64,000 bases of DNA from Micropterix aruncella (GCA_944548615.1 OX155978.1:9999766-10063765); one strand, 5' to 3'; positions 48,654 to 60,214 are shown, numbered from the stretch's first letter. The notes: generated by a model from the sequence alone, not told the origin. Numbers and translations are program-made.

Positions 48654-49727
48654 GCCTTAACAAAAGAATTTCCTTCTCTAACGGTGTATTCAAAATTGTA
48701 AATTAAAGAAAATGTAGGTTTCATAGACTAAAAATTATTTACATAGCATTTCATATATTTTTTTAAATGTTATAATGTTTATTGTAACGCCGATCTTTGT
48801 GTGGTGACGGTATCAACCACACTCATAAGTGACTCGTATCAACAACACAATGTTTTTGAAGAGCTTGTTCTCCTAGAGCAATTAAAGCGGAAGATCATTT
48901 GGAACGTTATGAGATTAACCTTTGGCGTAACATTTGAAACCCTTCCAGAGAGTAGGTAACTCCCTTTATTGAGGGTGTATTTACAGGACTGGCAATGAAT
49001 CTCTTATGGTTTACGTGCTAAGTTCATTTAGTTCTTTTGGACTACCCTGAACATCCTAATATATTATAAATACACACAAGAAAGTAATTTGTTTTGTTTG
49101 TTTGTTTGTTTCTACTCTTTATTGTGAAATTTCACAATGGGCGGGTTTATTATCATACGACAATCTCTTACAATCAACATTAATATGAAGTGTTTATATG
49201 TATGTGTGCATGTAACATGTGTGTAAGTGTGTGTCTTGATATGTTATGTGTGTAAGTGTATGTCTTACTATGTATCCGACCATATCAATATCGAAAATCC
49301 ATCGATATCGATAGTGAGGCGTGGCCGGGGATAGCGCATATCTATATCTTGTGCGAGGGAGAAAAGTGATGTGATATCTTGCTTCCACGTTTTATTGGCC
49401 CGAGTATCAGGAAGGATTTCGTTGAGTATAGTCGTGGAGCTCTTAATATTAGACTAAGACACTTCAAAAGTTGGGCGGAAATCACATTGAGAAATTTTGG
49501 TTGGAATATCTCATACACAAACTACACTAATAATATTTAAATTCCGCCATAAATTTTATACCCTCACATACAAATAAGTTGGCTCAACTACCCTTTGCTC
49601 GTAAATCATGTGACAGAGAGAGAGAGAGAGCAATCAATTGAACAATTTGCGAGAGAATAGCGCGCCGATATTCTTCGCGGCAGTTCTCCTATCGGAAACG
49701 GTCGGCTGTCTGCCAGCGGACTGCGAC
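48654..49727. other. Unassigned AT-rich stretch
   Basis: Contains a (TTTG)n run at 49088-49110 and a GT-rich run at 49194-49262. No gene seen. Confidence 0.4.
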
Positions 49728-49739
49728 CAAATTAATACT

Positions 49740-50242
49740 ATAAATAGGATAGAAAACGAATTTACCGCGTGAAATTTGTAGGACCCGACGTTTCGGTGAC
49801 GTTGCAGCCGCCGTTGTCTAGGGTAGACTGAAGAGCTGTCAGTCCGTTGTTTTGCGGGTAGGCCGCAAACCGCTGCCGCCACTGCGTAGGTTATAACGGT
49901 GGTGGGGGGCCGGGCTCGGAGCGCGGGAATTTTTAAAATCCGTCTTGCACACAACACTCACTGTATCCTGTTTTACGTCTTTGCGTTCGGCGTTCGGCGG
50001 CGGGAACATTTTAAAAATTCCCGCGCTCCGAGCCCGGCCCCCCACCACCGTTATAACCTACGCAGTGGCGGCAGCGGTTTGCGGCCTACCCGCAAAACAA
50101 CGGACTGACAGCTCTTCAGTCTACCCTAGACAACGGCGGCTGCAACGTCACCGAAACGTCGGGTCCTACAAATTTCACGCGGTAAATTCGTTTTCTATCC
50201 TATTTATAATGTCAAACAACCGCGATAGTCTTCGATTTTATA
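49740..50242 (+). mobile_element. Penelope-like fold-back, copy 2 (about 201-bp inverted arms)
   Basis: Arms at 49739-49940 and 50008-50208 are nearly perfect inverses; the centre is about 67 bp. The right arm continues 34 bp (50209-50242) that the left lacks. The 12-bp duplication CAAATTAATACT (49728-49739, 50243-50254) flanks the whole. Inverted terminal pieces with a one-sided extension of about 34 bp and variable TSD are known for Penelope-like elements; that assignment is from structure only. Confidence 0.78.
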
Positions 50243-50572
50243 CAAATTAATACTGGCCGGCTTTCAGTAGTGGTTTTGAAGGGGGTCATTTTCGAGCGCG
50301 AAAGGTCCATCTAGGGGATCATATATCGATGGGGACAACACAGTACGGGCGACTTGGGCGATAAAAAAAAACGTTCGCTGTTCTAAAAAGTTGCGTTTTA
50401 GTGGATTCGCTTTTTTATCAGATGGACCGCGACGGCAACATTGTTTATTCTATTTTAACGAATTGTTATCGACCTCTGACCTAGATAAAGTCATATCGCT
50501 TGTAATGTATAAATAAAGATACGTTTTGCATGGCTATAATATAGTAACGCAACAGCTGGACAGGCGTAACAG

Positions 50573-50610
50573 TATATAAAATACGAACTCAGTGATACAT
50601 ACTCGGTGAT
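50573..50610 (+). promoter_or_regulatory. Candidate core promoter of gene 2
   Basis: TATATAAA at 50573-50580 with an arthropod initiator-like TCAGT at 50589 and TCGGT at 50603. The second lies about 30 bp downstream of the TATA box, as expected for a start site. The ATG follows at 50618, so the 5' UTR would be only about 15 bp. Confidence 0.5.
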
Positions 50611-50617
50611 ACATATA

Positions 50618-50777
50618 ATGTTGTCTCCAGGGAAAAACCGTCTGATCAAAGTTACTGAAGATGAGTTTCAAAGTGTTAGAGAAACGTATAAAACGACTGC
50701 AGAATCCATAGAAAAGGATATTGACGAGGTGATACAGTGGTATTCTACAAAAGAACACCTGCCAAATGTACCATTGG
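50618..50777 (+). CDS. Gene 2 exon 1
   Basis: 53 codons plus one base from ATG 50618 to donor G|GTAAGA. The context ATATAATG is acceptable for insects. The helical, charged sequence (ESIEKDIDEVIQWYSTKEHL) and its exact phase match to exon 2 support it. A longer frame running to 50869 reads through the donor into the intron. Confidence 0.85.
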
Positions 50778-53700
50778 GTAAGAAAAATCCTTTTAATATT
50801 TACCAGTACTACTCTGACAAAAAAATGTACGTGATCCCTAACTGCAATAATGGCCAAACAAGAACATGATTTCATAAAGACCCTACACTCCGCGTCAATC
50901 TTTTTGAGCTGTCGACCACAGTCTCAAAAATGCTTACACAGATTAAACACACGCTCGTCAAAACCGCACATGAGAAAGAAAATCAAATGGCCTCGTGCTA
51001 GACTAGAGCCGCTATATGTAACGGACTTCGCCGGCTTCCTTAAAACCAAGGCATGCACAGCCAACGACAGAATAATTTGATATCGTCATGATGTATTTAA
51101 AATTTAAATTTAGCTTTTATAGTCTAATTAACAAATTCAAATTCAATTTCAAATATGTTTATTCAATGTAAATACATAATATACACATACTGAACGTCAA
51201 AAGACAGTAATTGTACTTTTTCCTATTTTTTTGTTTCTCTTCTGATTGTACCGCTAAACGACAGGCCGCTGAGACAATCACGTATATACTGAAAAATGAT
51301 CACAGCCGAATTCAACTCAACACTAAACGAATTTATTAGTTATGTACTCGTCTGACTGTACCGTTAAGCGGCTGGCTCCGGCGAGAATTATTATAGTCAC
51401 GCGTAAACTCAACCTCTCTCCCTCATTCTCACAGGTATAAAATATGCCTACCCCTTTTTTGGTTTCAGTGCATTGGTGTTCAATAAATGCAATACGTGTT
51501 ACCTGATCATGTAGTTGTAGAGCTCAAGAAGATTGAATCAATCTGTACGACATGATTGATAATGTATGAAGCATAACAGTGTTAGACCATTGCCTGCATG
51601 TCAAACGACGTTGGGCCCGATTGCGTTTCTTTGAGAACTAAAACTGAAATTAGGTCAAGCGAACGAGATAGAGCAATACAATACAATACAATACAGTACA
51701 ATCAACTACTCCAGTAGATAGGCATTCCTACACTTGGATGCGTCACAAAATTAAATGCTAAAAATTTAATTATTAAAAACGTCTTTATATCGTGATAGTT
51801 GTCATGGCTGTAATATTATTTTCAATATTACCTACATACATACAAATAATCAAAATATACAAATGTGATTTAAGAGTCAGGGAGAATAATATATTAAAAT
51901 AGAAATGCAAATTCTATGTAGAATAATCAAAAAAAATATATTTTATTTGTCAATCCAGCAATATGCCTTCGTATTTTAAAAAAAATGAATAGATGTATAA
52001 TAAATTATATGAAAATTAGAATGTCAGCTATCATAATACCATTATGTTTAAAACTTTATGCATTTCATTAATCATCAACATGGAAAATAAACTCAGCATT
52101 TTCAAACTCCCTTATACCATAAATTGGGTTTCTTACCAAATTATGTATAATTATCTTTTTAAATTGGTCCTCCCCAGGGCTTTTCATTTGCTCTGGAATC
52201 TTATTAAAGAAGGACAAATTTTGGTGAATAAAACTGTATCGCACTTTGCTAAGTCGCTGTCGATACGTTAGAGCGGAATATGAAACGGACGATCATCGAT
52301 AAAATCTACCTCTCGAACTTATAGTCGTCCGAATAAATTTGAACACATTTCGTGCGGTGTTAGATTCAGATGCCTTATCATTCGTGGGTAGTTTTAATGC
52401 GAAAAAGTGACAACCGTCCATTTCACATTCCGCTCTAGCGTAATGCCCTGTCTCGTTCACACGAACTAATTTTCGATTTTAGTACACGAAGAAACGCAAT
52501 CGAGCCCATTTACTTATTTATTTATTTTGTTGGAATTATCAAATTAACCATTTACAATAATTATAATATTAAAACAAATGACAAAAACTTCTCTCTTTCA
52601 TTCACTGGCTAGTGCTGCCCAACTGGGATATACCCGTTCCAAGGCAAGCAATATATATTTTTACATTTAAAACGAGGGTCGATGAACCAACCAAACACAA
52701 TAATAATAATAATAATTAAAAATTATATATAATAATAATAAATATATATAATAATATTTTTTTTATAAAAATTACAATATTATATAGGAAATAGAAATAC
52801 TAAATACATTATAATACACATATACACACATACAGACATATAAATACAATATATGTTAATTCAACTTCAACTTATTCTACTACATCGATCATAGCAAGAC
52901 GGATTTTCAAAATTCCCGCTCTCCGAGCCCGCCCCCCCACCACCGTTATAACCTACGCAGTGGCGGAAGCGGTACGCGGCCTACCCGCAAAACAACGGAT
53001 TGACAGCTCTTCAGTCTACCCTGGACAACGGCGGCTGCAACGTCACCGAAACGTCGGGTGCTACAAATTTCACGCGGTAAATTCGTTTTCTATCCTATTT
53101 ATAATGTCAAGCAACCGCGATAGTCTTCGATTTTATAAAAAATTATGATTGATATTCTCGATAGCGGTCAACTACGTTTTGTGAGTTTTTCATCGGTCGG
53201 TTGGTGGGACGTTCAGTCCATCGGTCGTTCGGTCGGTCGGTCGGTCAACTTGGGTTGTCGACTACAACGGGCGAGCCCGTCACCTCAGGAAATTTTAACG
53301 ATTAGTCGTTCTATCTCCCTGGAGTGAACGTAGAAGACTTGGGACAAAAACAGTCCACCATCTAGCTACATCACAAGCCCGTAAGAGGCCAACGCCTTAA
53401 CCGCGAGATAGCCAGGGATGTTACCTGGCGGACCGACACTCGCGCCCTTACTTCCAATTATGATCAGATTACTTCGGTCTCTCGATTGGTTACGAGTTCG
53501 AGGTCGCTTGCACGGTCCTCTCCCTTTAGAAGCGGTGAAACGGTGTATACCGAATCTATCGCGGACCACAGCGTCCTTTGCCCGGCTGTTCACCCAGGAT
53601 CGGATGGCCGATGGTCGTTTCAAGAGCAGTCGCCGTAAAGTCCGCAAGCACCCCCGCTCTATAGGAAACAGTACTGCTTCCAGACTCCCCCGACAGTGCA

Positions 53701-56700
53701 CTGGTGTTCAATAAATGCAATACGAGTGTTCTGTGCATGCGGGGGGGGGGGGGGGGGGAGGGGAGTGGTGAACCAAGAAATTTGGCGCGGCCAATACATA
53801 GTCAAACAAGTTGTCACTTTAAAAATATTATCAGAATGTTTTTTTTATAATCATAATAATGATTATATGGTCTGTTATACTAATCAACTGTGCCGATCGA
53901 CTGTGCATTCCGACTGATAAACGGGGGAGCCTGGAAACGGCTTTGTTTCCTTACGGTTGTTAACCTTACGGTAACTGCTCTTGAAACGACCAATCGGCTA
54001 TCCGGTTCCGGGATAACAGCCGGGCAGAGGACGCCGTGGTCTGCGATAGATTCGGAGGACAGCGTAAGCAACCTCGAACCCGTAACCAGTCGGGAGGCTG
54101 GGTAAATCTGGCCGAAACTGAAAGAAAGGGCGCGGGTGTCGGACATTGGGTGCACACCAGGTTTCTCGCGGTAAGGCGTTAGTTAGCGAATGGCGTAACT
54201 AAACAGTGGCCTGTTTCGTCCCTAAGTCTTCTACACTCACCTCATGGGAAACAGAACGATCAAATATCATTAAAACTCCCTGAGGTGACGGGTTCGCCGG
54301 TGTAGTTGACACCTCCAAGTGTAGATACTGAATACCTAAGAAAATAATAAATAAATAGTCAAAGTTATAAAGTCATTTAAATAAAAGGCAAAAAAATATA
54401 TTTAATATAGGGACGAAATGTCTGTAATCTAACAACATCAATACCCTTAACTATAAAACTATTTAAATGATAGGGTTCAGAAGGTTGATGTTGGCGGAGA
54501 GAGATCATCCGGCTCGTTAGTATACATGGGAGTACCGCAAGGTTCAATACTTGGACCGTTCCTTTTTCTTATTTATATAAATGATTTACCTTACAGAGTA
54601 AAACCAAATTGTGAGATAGTTTTATTCGCAGATGATACCTCTTTGCTATTCAAAGTAGGTAGATAACAAAATAATTATGACGATGTGAATGATTCTATCT
54701 CGAATGTTGTGGAATGGTTCACAGCAAACAATCTGCTACTAAATGAAAAGAAAACAAAATGTATAAAATTCTCACTTCCAAACGTAAAGCAAATAGGGCC
54801 AAATATTATAATAAAAACTGAGCGCCTAGAACTGGTCGATTCCACTGTATTCCTTGGTATCACTTTAGATAAAAAGCTACAATGGGGCCCACACATTAAG
54901 AAATTGGCCGACAGGCTAAGTTCTGCGGCATATGCTGTAAAAAAAATCGTAATTTAACAGATATAGACACCGCGAGGCTGGTTTACTTCAGCTATTTTCA
55001 CAGCTTGATGTCGTATGGCATCTTGCTGTGGGGTCATGCTGCTGACGCTGATAAAATATTTATACTACAGAAACGAGCCATCCGCGCTATTTATAAATTG
55101 GGTGCTAGACAGTCGTTACGCGGAAAATTTAAAGAAATCAATATTTTGACACTTGCATCTCATTACATCTATGAAAACTTAATGTATGTGCATACAAATA
55201 AAGAACTGTTTTTAAAAAAACTCTGATAGGCATGGTGTCAATACTAGAATTAAAAATAAACTTGCTGACCATAAAAGTCGACTCTCCAAAACCACAAAAT
55301 CATTCAAAGGGCAATGTATACGCTTCTACAATAAAGTCCCAGTAAAAATGCGAAATTTATCTGTGATACAATTTAAGTCATTTATTAAGAAGAAGTTGTA
55401 CTCAAAGGGCTACTATAAAATAAATGATTATCTAGACGACAAAGACCCTTGGAAATAAAATGGTTACCTCGATTATTAATATCACGTTATATATCACAAT
55501 AATTTGTTATAATGTCACAATATGTTAATTTTTTATCATTTATGTATGTTTGTATGCATTATTGACGTCAAAAAGTTACGATTTCGTACTATTTTGAATA
55601 AAAAACTTATGATTATGATTATGATTATCTCTAATATTTACTTCAAATTTTCCACGGAATGGAGAAATTGCGCTACATTTCGATCAATTTCGATTTTATC
55701 GAGTATAATAATTATTTATTCCAGACCGCGGCTGGCTTGAACGTCTGTTAATACTGAACAAGAACTCCGTTGAAAGGGTCAAGAAGATCTTGGACTCGAT
55801 CTACAAAGTGAGAGCCACGATGCCCGAGTACTTTACCGATAGGGACCCAGCGCGTCTCTTCAATGTTGGAAGGCAGAGTGCTCTGATGATCCCTCTGCCG
55901 AAACTGGCGACCGACCTCACCAGGGTCTTCGTCGCTAACTTCTTCGTTCCGAGCGCCGAGCACTACAACTTTCTTGATTTGATAAGAAGCATTTTTCTGG
56001 TAAGTCCTCTTCTTCCTAGTCGACCTCCTTTGATTAGTAGCGTCCGCATCCCCGTTCGTTCGTTCGTAAATGTGCCACCTGTTCGTAAACGTTCCACCTG
56101 GCCGGACACGCCTCTCCCAAAATATGAATGATAGGGGTTGACAGCTGTGGACAGGATCGGAGGTAGTCTTCAACCTGCAGCGCTCCACAGTTGCGTATTG
56201 GTAGTCTATAAAGTCTCAGCGAACAGGATTACGGTCGGCATTTGTCACACCAACCCTCAGTCTGTTGAGACTACGCCGGTGGTATATGGGAGATAAGTTT
56301 AATTTTATTTTATTTATTTAAGTAAGGTAACAGCATGAACTTATATACATGTTTTTTAAGAATTATGTATCTAAGGGAGGGGAATTGGGGAGAAGTTGAG
56401 GGAGGGTTTCAAGTGAGGGGGGGGGGGTTATTTGTTGTGTGGGGCTTTCTAAGGTCTTTATGAGCCTTGTAACACTGCGATCATTGCTGATCTATTATGT
56501 TCGCCACCTACTATAGTTACTAAGCCTCGTGTCATTTAAGAACCGCGACAGGCTTTTGGTGACAGATTGTTTTACCTCCTCAGGTTGGAGGTAGTGACCA
56601 CCCAAGTGGATGTATCTTTTACGCATCAGCGGGCCACACACGCACATGAGGTGCAGAGGAGTTTCCTCTGCCCCTTGGCAGAACCTGCACATTTTTGTGT

Positions 56701-58124
56701 CTCGGAGCTTGAGGTTGTATATGTGTTTGTTGAGGCCACAATGCCCCGTGAGTGCCCTCACCAGTATGCGTAGATTGTTCCTATTTAGCGATAAGGCCTC
56801 ACGGGCCGTCTTAGGTTCGTAGGCCTTAATAAGCGCTTTGGATTGATTCAACCCTGGCGTTTTGTTCCAGTGGTTGACGGATTGTTCTAAACACATTTGT
56901 TTGAGAATTAGGTTTGCAAGGCTTTTGGTACGCCACAGCAAGGTTAAGGGCCGTACAACGTTCCCTTTGCTCCCGTCTTAGCAAGTTCGTCGGCTTTTTC
57001 ATTTCCCTCGATCCCTCGAACCCATCTTAGAATTACCCTGTTCTTTTCGCCCAGGGAATTCAGTAGTGATACGCAGTTTTGCACTAGCTTTGAATTAATA
57101 GTATGCGGCATATGCTAAAAAAAAAATCGTAATTTAACAGATATAGACACCGCGAGGCTGGTTTACTTCAGCTATTTTCACAACTTGATGTCGTATGGCA
57201 TCTTGCTGTGGGGTCATGCTGCTGACGCTGATAAAATATTTATACTACAGAAACGAGCCATCCGCGCTATTTATAAATTGGGTGCTAGACAGTCGTTACG
57301 CGGAAAATTTAAAGAAATCAATATTTTGACACTTGCATCTCATTACATCTATGAAAACTTAATGTATGTGCATAAAAATAAAGAACTGTTTTTAAAGACT
57401 CTGATAGGCATGGTGTCAATACTAGAAATAAAAATAAACTTGCTGACATAAAAGTCGACTCTCCAAAACCACAAAATCATTCAAAGGGCAATGTATACGC
57501 TTCTACAATAAAGTCCCAGTAAACATGCAAAATTTATCTGTGATACAATTTAAGTCATTTATTAAGAAGAAGCTGTACTTAAAGGGCTACTATAAAATAA
57601 ATGATTATCTAGACGACAAAGACCCTTGGAAATAAAATGGTTACCTCGATGATTAATATCACGTTATATGTCACAATAATTTGTTATAATGTCACAATAT
57701 CTTAATTTTTTATCATTTATGTATATTTGTATGCATTATTGAGGTCAAAAAGTTACGATTTCGTACTATTTTGAATAAAAAACTTATGATTATGATTATG
57801 ATTACTTACTACCTAACCCAATTATTTTGACAGGTCCAAGAGCGGTCTTTAGCCGTCAATTTTACATGACGAAAATGTAATGTAATGTAATGTAATGTAA
57901 TGTAACATGGCTGCTGCACTTATTAAAAAATGGAGTCGATTTTATTTTTTGTTAATATTTTGTATTAATTAATGTATCGAAAATGTCCACAGATACACGA
58001 ATACCGCCAACGAACTGATTATTGCCTTGGCGAAAGGTACATAGCCGACGTACGGAATCTTACTATGAGGCACATCTTCAAAACTGGTCTTATATCTTTA
58101 AAAAGATGCCACTATGTGAACACG
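50618..58124 (+). CDS. Gene 2: CRAL-TRIO / alpha-tocopherol transfer protein-like (partial, spliced)
   Basis: Spliced join(50618-50777, 55725-55999, 57993-58124), 3' incomplete: 189 residues. Exon 1 gives MLSPGKNRLIKVTEDEFQSV and DIDEVIQWYSTKEHLPNVPL, the amphipathic N-terminal helices that precede the lipid pocket. Its last G plus AC of exon 2 makes aspartate, giving a smooth NVPLDRGWLERLL junction. Exons 2 and 3 match gene 1 in length and phase. The missing last exon (about 90 codons ending LPxxxGG...) should lie right of 64000. A cytosolic lipid-transfer protein is expected; the ligand is unknown. Intron 1 is 4.9 kb and intron 2 is 2.0 kb, both repeat-filled. Confidence 0.87.
51420..51560 (+). 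mobile_element. Possible LTR-type or retroelement fragment
   Basis: Contains TATAAAATATGCC, then TCAGTGCATTGG (initiator-like), then TTCAATAAATGCAATACGTG. The last block recurs at 53696-53735 next to R668 copy m. The arrangement TATA, initiator, AATAAA is LTR-like, but no matching second LTR or coding region was found. Confidence 0.3.
51612..52508. mobile_element. TIR element containing a nested LINE
   Basis: Ends TGGGCCCGATTGCGTTTCTT (51612) and, inverted, TGGGCTCGATTGCGTTTCTT (52508), with weaker similarity for about 30 bp further in. Inside, AGAGCGGAATATGAAAC (52269) faces its near-inverse (to 52437). A LINE interrupts it at about 51671-52268, flanked by TAGAGC. No transposase. Confidence 0.6.
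51671..52268 (-). mobile_element. LINE 3' end, antisense, (TTGTA)n tail
   Basis: Minus-strand remnants YRQRLSKVRYSF, FFNKIPEQMKSPGEDQFKKI resemble the frame at 20588-20292. A (TTGTA)n tail lies at about 51671-51700. 5'-truncated and decayed. Confidence 0.7.
52509..52895. repeat. AT-rich stretch with (AAT)n-like tract
   Basis: An (AATAAT)n and ATATAATAATAA tract at about 52701-52760; otherwise nothing recognised. Confidence 0.6.
52896..53142 (+). mobile_element. Penelope-like unit, copy 3 (single, not inverted)
   Basis: One forward unit equal to the right arm of copy 2 plus the extension: CAAGACGGATTTTCAAAATT through ACCGAAACGTCGGGTGCTAC, TATCCTATTTATAATGTCAA and GATAGTCTTCGATTTTATA. Confidence 0.72.
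53247..53697 (-). mobile_element. R668 element, copy m (truncated)
   Basis: The GTTGTCGACTACAACGGGCG end is intact and adjacent to a (GGTC)n run (53220-53243). It is cut at CTCCCCCGACAG. The right flank is the LTR-like word GTGTTCAATAAATGCAATAC and a G-run (53737-53758). Confidence 0.8.
53885..54312 (+). mobile_element. R668 element, copy n (5'-truncated)
   Basis: Sense-oriented from GATCGACTGTGCATTCCG to GTGTAGTTGACACCTCC. Lacks about 200 bp of the proposed 5' side, keeps the terminal end. Confidence 0.8.
54470..55632 (+). mobile_element. LINE, 5'-truncated, in gene 2 intron 1
   Basis: Reads [32 protein letters not shown], a stop, then FLGITLDKKLQWGPHIKKLA, HSLMSYGILLWGHAADADKI and FILQKRAIRAIYKLG. 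The tail is (GATTAT)n at about 55608-55628. RT fingers and endonuclease are missing. It ends about 90 bp before the exon 2 acceptor. Its last 700 bp are repeated at 57103-57803. Confidence 0.87.
55725..55999 (+). CDS. Gene 2 exon 2
   Basis: 275 bp between acceptor TTTATTCCAG and donor CTG|GTAAGT. It reads RGWLERLLILNKNSVERVKK, PEYFTDRDPARLF and MIPLPKLATDLTRVFVANFF. Same length, phase and boundaries as gene 1 exon 2. Confidence 0.9.
56130..57095 (-). mobile_element. LINE fragments with RNase H and C-terminal zinc-knuckle region
   Basis: The minus strand shows RVILRWVRGIEGNEKADELA (RNase H end, about 57050-56990), then frame 56941-56495: NRNNLRILVRALTGHCGLNK and KMCRFCQGAEETPLHLMCVC. A smaller piece at 56150-56310 resembles 43740-43830. 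RNase H suggests an I/LOA-like clade. Poly-G at about 56416-56428. Confidence 0.75.
57103..57803 (+). mobile_element. LINE 3' end, second near-identical copy, in gene 2 intron 2
   Basis: Same sequence as 54938-55632 with few differences (MSYGILLWGHAADADKIFIL, then RAIYKLGARQSLRGKFKEIN). Ends in (GATTAT)n at 57787-57803. Confidence 0.87.
57804..57906 (+). mobile_element. LINE 3' terminus with (TGTAA)n
   Basis: The last 100 bp of the 32.2-34.9 kb LINE family: ACCTAACCCAATTATTTTGA, GTCCAAGAGCGGTCTTTAGC (57834), a damaged hairpin partner, then (TGTAA)n. Confidence 0.75.
57993..58124 (+). CDS. Gene 2 exon 3
   Basis: 132 bp (44 codons) between acceptor TGTCCACAG and donor GTAAGC. It reads IHEYRQRTDYCLGERYIADV and TMRHIFKTGLISLKRCHYVN. 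It keeps the aspartate that gene 1 has lost. Confidence 0.87.
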
Positions 58125-58201
58125 GTAAGCATTAAACGCAATAGCCTCTTATCCAAACGTACTACTATCTTGGTACGTGTATTCTATATATATATTATAT
58201 A

Positions 58202-58952
58202 CTAGCTGACCCGTGCCCACTTCGTTGGGCGGTAAAAATTTTTACTTGTGATGAAATTATGAGTGTTTTTTGGTTAGTACTGAGTGCTATGATTTATTTC
58301 CTGACTGCCAAAAGAAGGGTTATATTTTTACTGCATATGTATGTATGTATTTGCATGCCAATTTGAATATAGGTATTACCGTTATTTGTGAGTGTCTTCT
58401 TGCGAGTGTCTTATTTGTGAGTGTCTTATCTCTTTAACCATTTATGCAGTAAAAGGGAAATTATATGCAGTAAAAGGTAAAAGTCTTTTGTCACTTGAGA
58501 CGATAAACTTACTTATTTTGATATGAATTCATAATTGTTGATAATATGACCAACAAACATGACCTAACGATTTAAATTATTTTTTAAATTTAAAAAACTA
58601 CTTTTTGTGACTTAAATACAAAATTTAGACATATGATTTCCCTTACTTTTTTGTAGGCATTACTAAGCTCTACAACTTTTCTCTAGAACTCAATCATATA
58701 TCTCTCGTCGTTAAAATAGCGTTCGTAAGAAACGTTTTCATTCGATTGTTTTTCTCTGAATTACTTTGTAAATCCAACGACCACGAAAAAGTCTTTTCAT
58801 TTTTCGGATTAATATATAGCCATATGACACTCACAAATAACGTGGCTTTTTATTCGTAAAAGAATTTTCAAAATCGGTTTAGTAGATCCAGAGATTACTT
58901 CCTACAACCTCACAAACTTTACCTCTTTATAATATTAGTATAGAAGTATAGA
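58202..58952 (-). mobile_element. Non-autonomous Helitron D
   Basis: Minus-strand 5' terminus TCTATACTTCTATACTAATA at 58952, preceded by A; 3' terminus GCCCAACGAAGTGGGC hairpin, then ACGGGTCAGCTAG|T at 58202. 751 bp, no coding. 58953-59480 repeats part of its interior (GTAAAAGTCTTTTGT, AATTGTTGATAATATGACCA). Confidence 0.85.
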
Positions 58953-59950
58953 TTACGACACGGTCGCGGTTTCATACCTATGTCTTATTATCTCTTTAAC
59001 TATTTATTCAGTAAAAGGTAAAAGTCTTTTGTTTTAAACACTTGAGACAATAAATTTACTCATTTTGATAAGAATTCATAATTGTTGATAATATGACCAA
59101 TTAAACATGACCTAACGATTAAAATTATTTTTTTAATATAAACAAAATATATAAAAAAATTCACCATAATATTGCGCAATCGGTTGGTTATCGTCATAAC
59201 TATTCAAATATTTGTCCAAATTTGTCCAAATGATGTACTGTAAAAGACTAAATTTAACTACTTTAGATACCAGATGTGATAAAAGTATTTATTTTGATAT
59301 AATAATCAATTTATTACTACCAAATGTGCGTTAGAAATAATTTTTATTTTTTTAGTGTATTTATGGTTCACTATTTTGGCGATAATGGCTTACACATAAA
59401 ATATAGATATATGCTGTCGCTGGCTTTTTTGTAGGACTATTTAAGATAAACATTTCCATTGTATATTATATACGTGTAACTCCAACGGTTTTTGCGGGGC
59501 ACGCCAGAATAGCTCGCAGATGGCAGATTTTTTCCTACTTCTTCTTCTTCTTCTTCATCAGCGCGCATTCGCCCACCGTTAGGCATACGCCTCTCTAATC
59601 ACTCTCCATCCGGATCGGTTAGTTTGGTTTGGCAGCCTGATCGTACCCAGAGATTCTTAGCACCCCGCCGTGCCCCGCCGTTACGGTAACCGCTGCCGTG
59701 GCTCGGGCTAGTGGGGCTGCTGGGGACTGGGGACCGTGGTAAGGTTGTACTGTTCATCATCATGATTGGAGGTATTTAGCCCGATACCCGCCACGTCGGC
59801 CACACGTCTTGGCGAGCTCCACACTTTCAGGAAAATATTTCCATTTCCTAGGCTTGCGGCAACATGGTCGGTTTACTTAACCACCGAATTGCACTATATT
59901 TTCTAAATTTATTATTTAATTATTATTTATTGTTGAGAAAATTTTCTAAA
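58953..59950. repeat. Helitron D-related duplication and unassigned GC-richer stretch
   Basis: 58970-59170 matches 58425-58590 in Helitron D. 59535-59560 holds (CTT)n. 59560-59830 is GC-richer with no frame I recognise. Confidence 0.5.
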
Positions 59951-59965
59951 TATATGTTGACGCTT

Positions 59966-60204
59966 AGAATTTAAATTTCGAATATCAATTTCTTAGATTT
60001 TTTCCTACTTACTTGACAGTTATCGTTATATTTTAGATAATTCACACTGTATCTTCATAAATTATAGCCTATGTGTTATTCTGATGTGTAAGCTATATTA
60101 TTGTAAAGTTTCATCAAAATCCATTCACTAGTTTTTGCGTGAAAGAGTAACAAACATCCATACATACATTCTTACAAACTTTCGCGTTTATAATATTAGT
60201 AGGA
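59966..60204 (-). mobile_element. Single unit of the 24.3-kb tandem Helitron, 3'-truncated
   Basis: Reverse complement of one 250-bp unit, beginning A|TCCTACTAATATTATAAACG at 60204 and losing similarity near 59966. Confidence 0.8.
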
Positions 60205-60214
60205 TATATAATTC

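Noticed and set aside
50606..50869. 87-residue single-exon protein at the gene 2 start
   Set aside because: The last part is intronic: a donor at 50778 joins perfectly in phase to exon 2.
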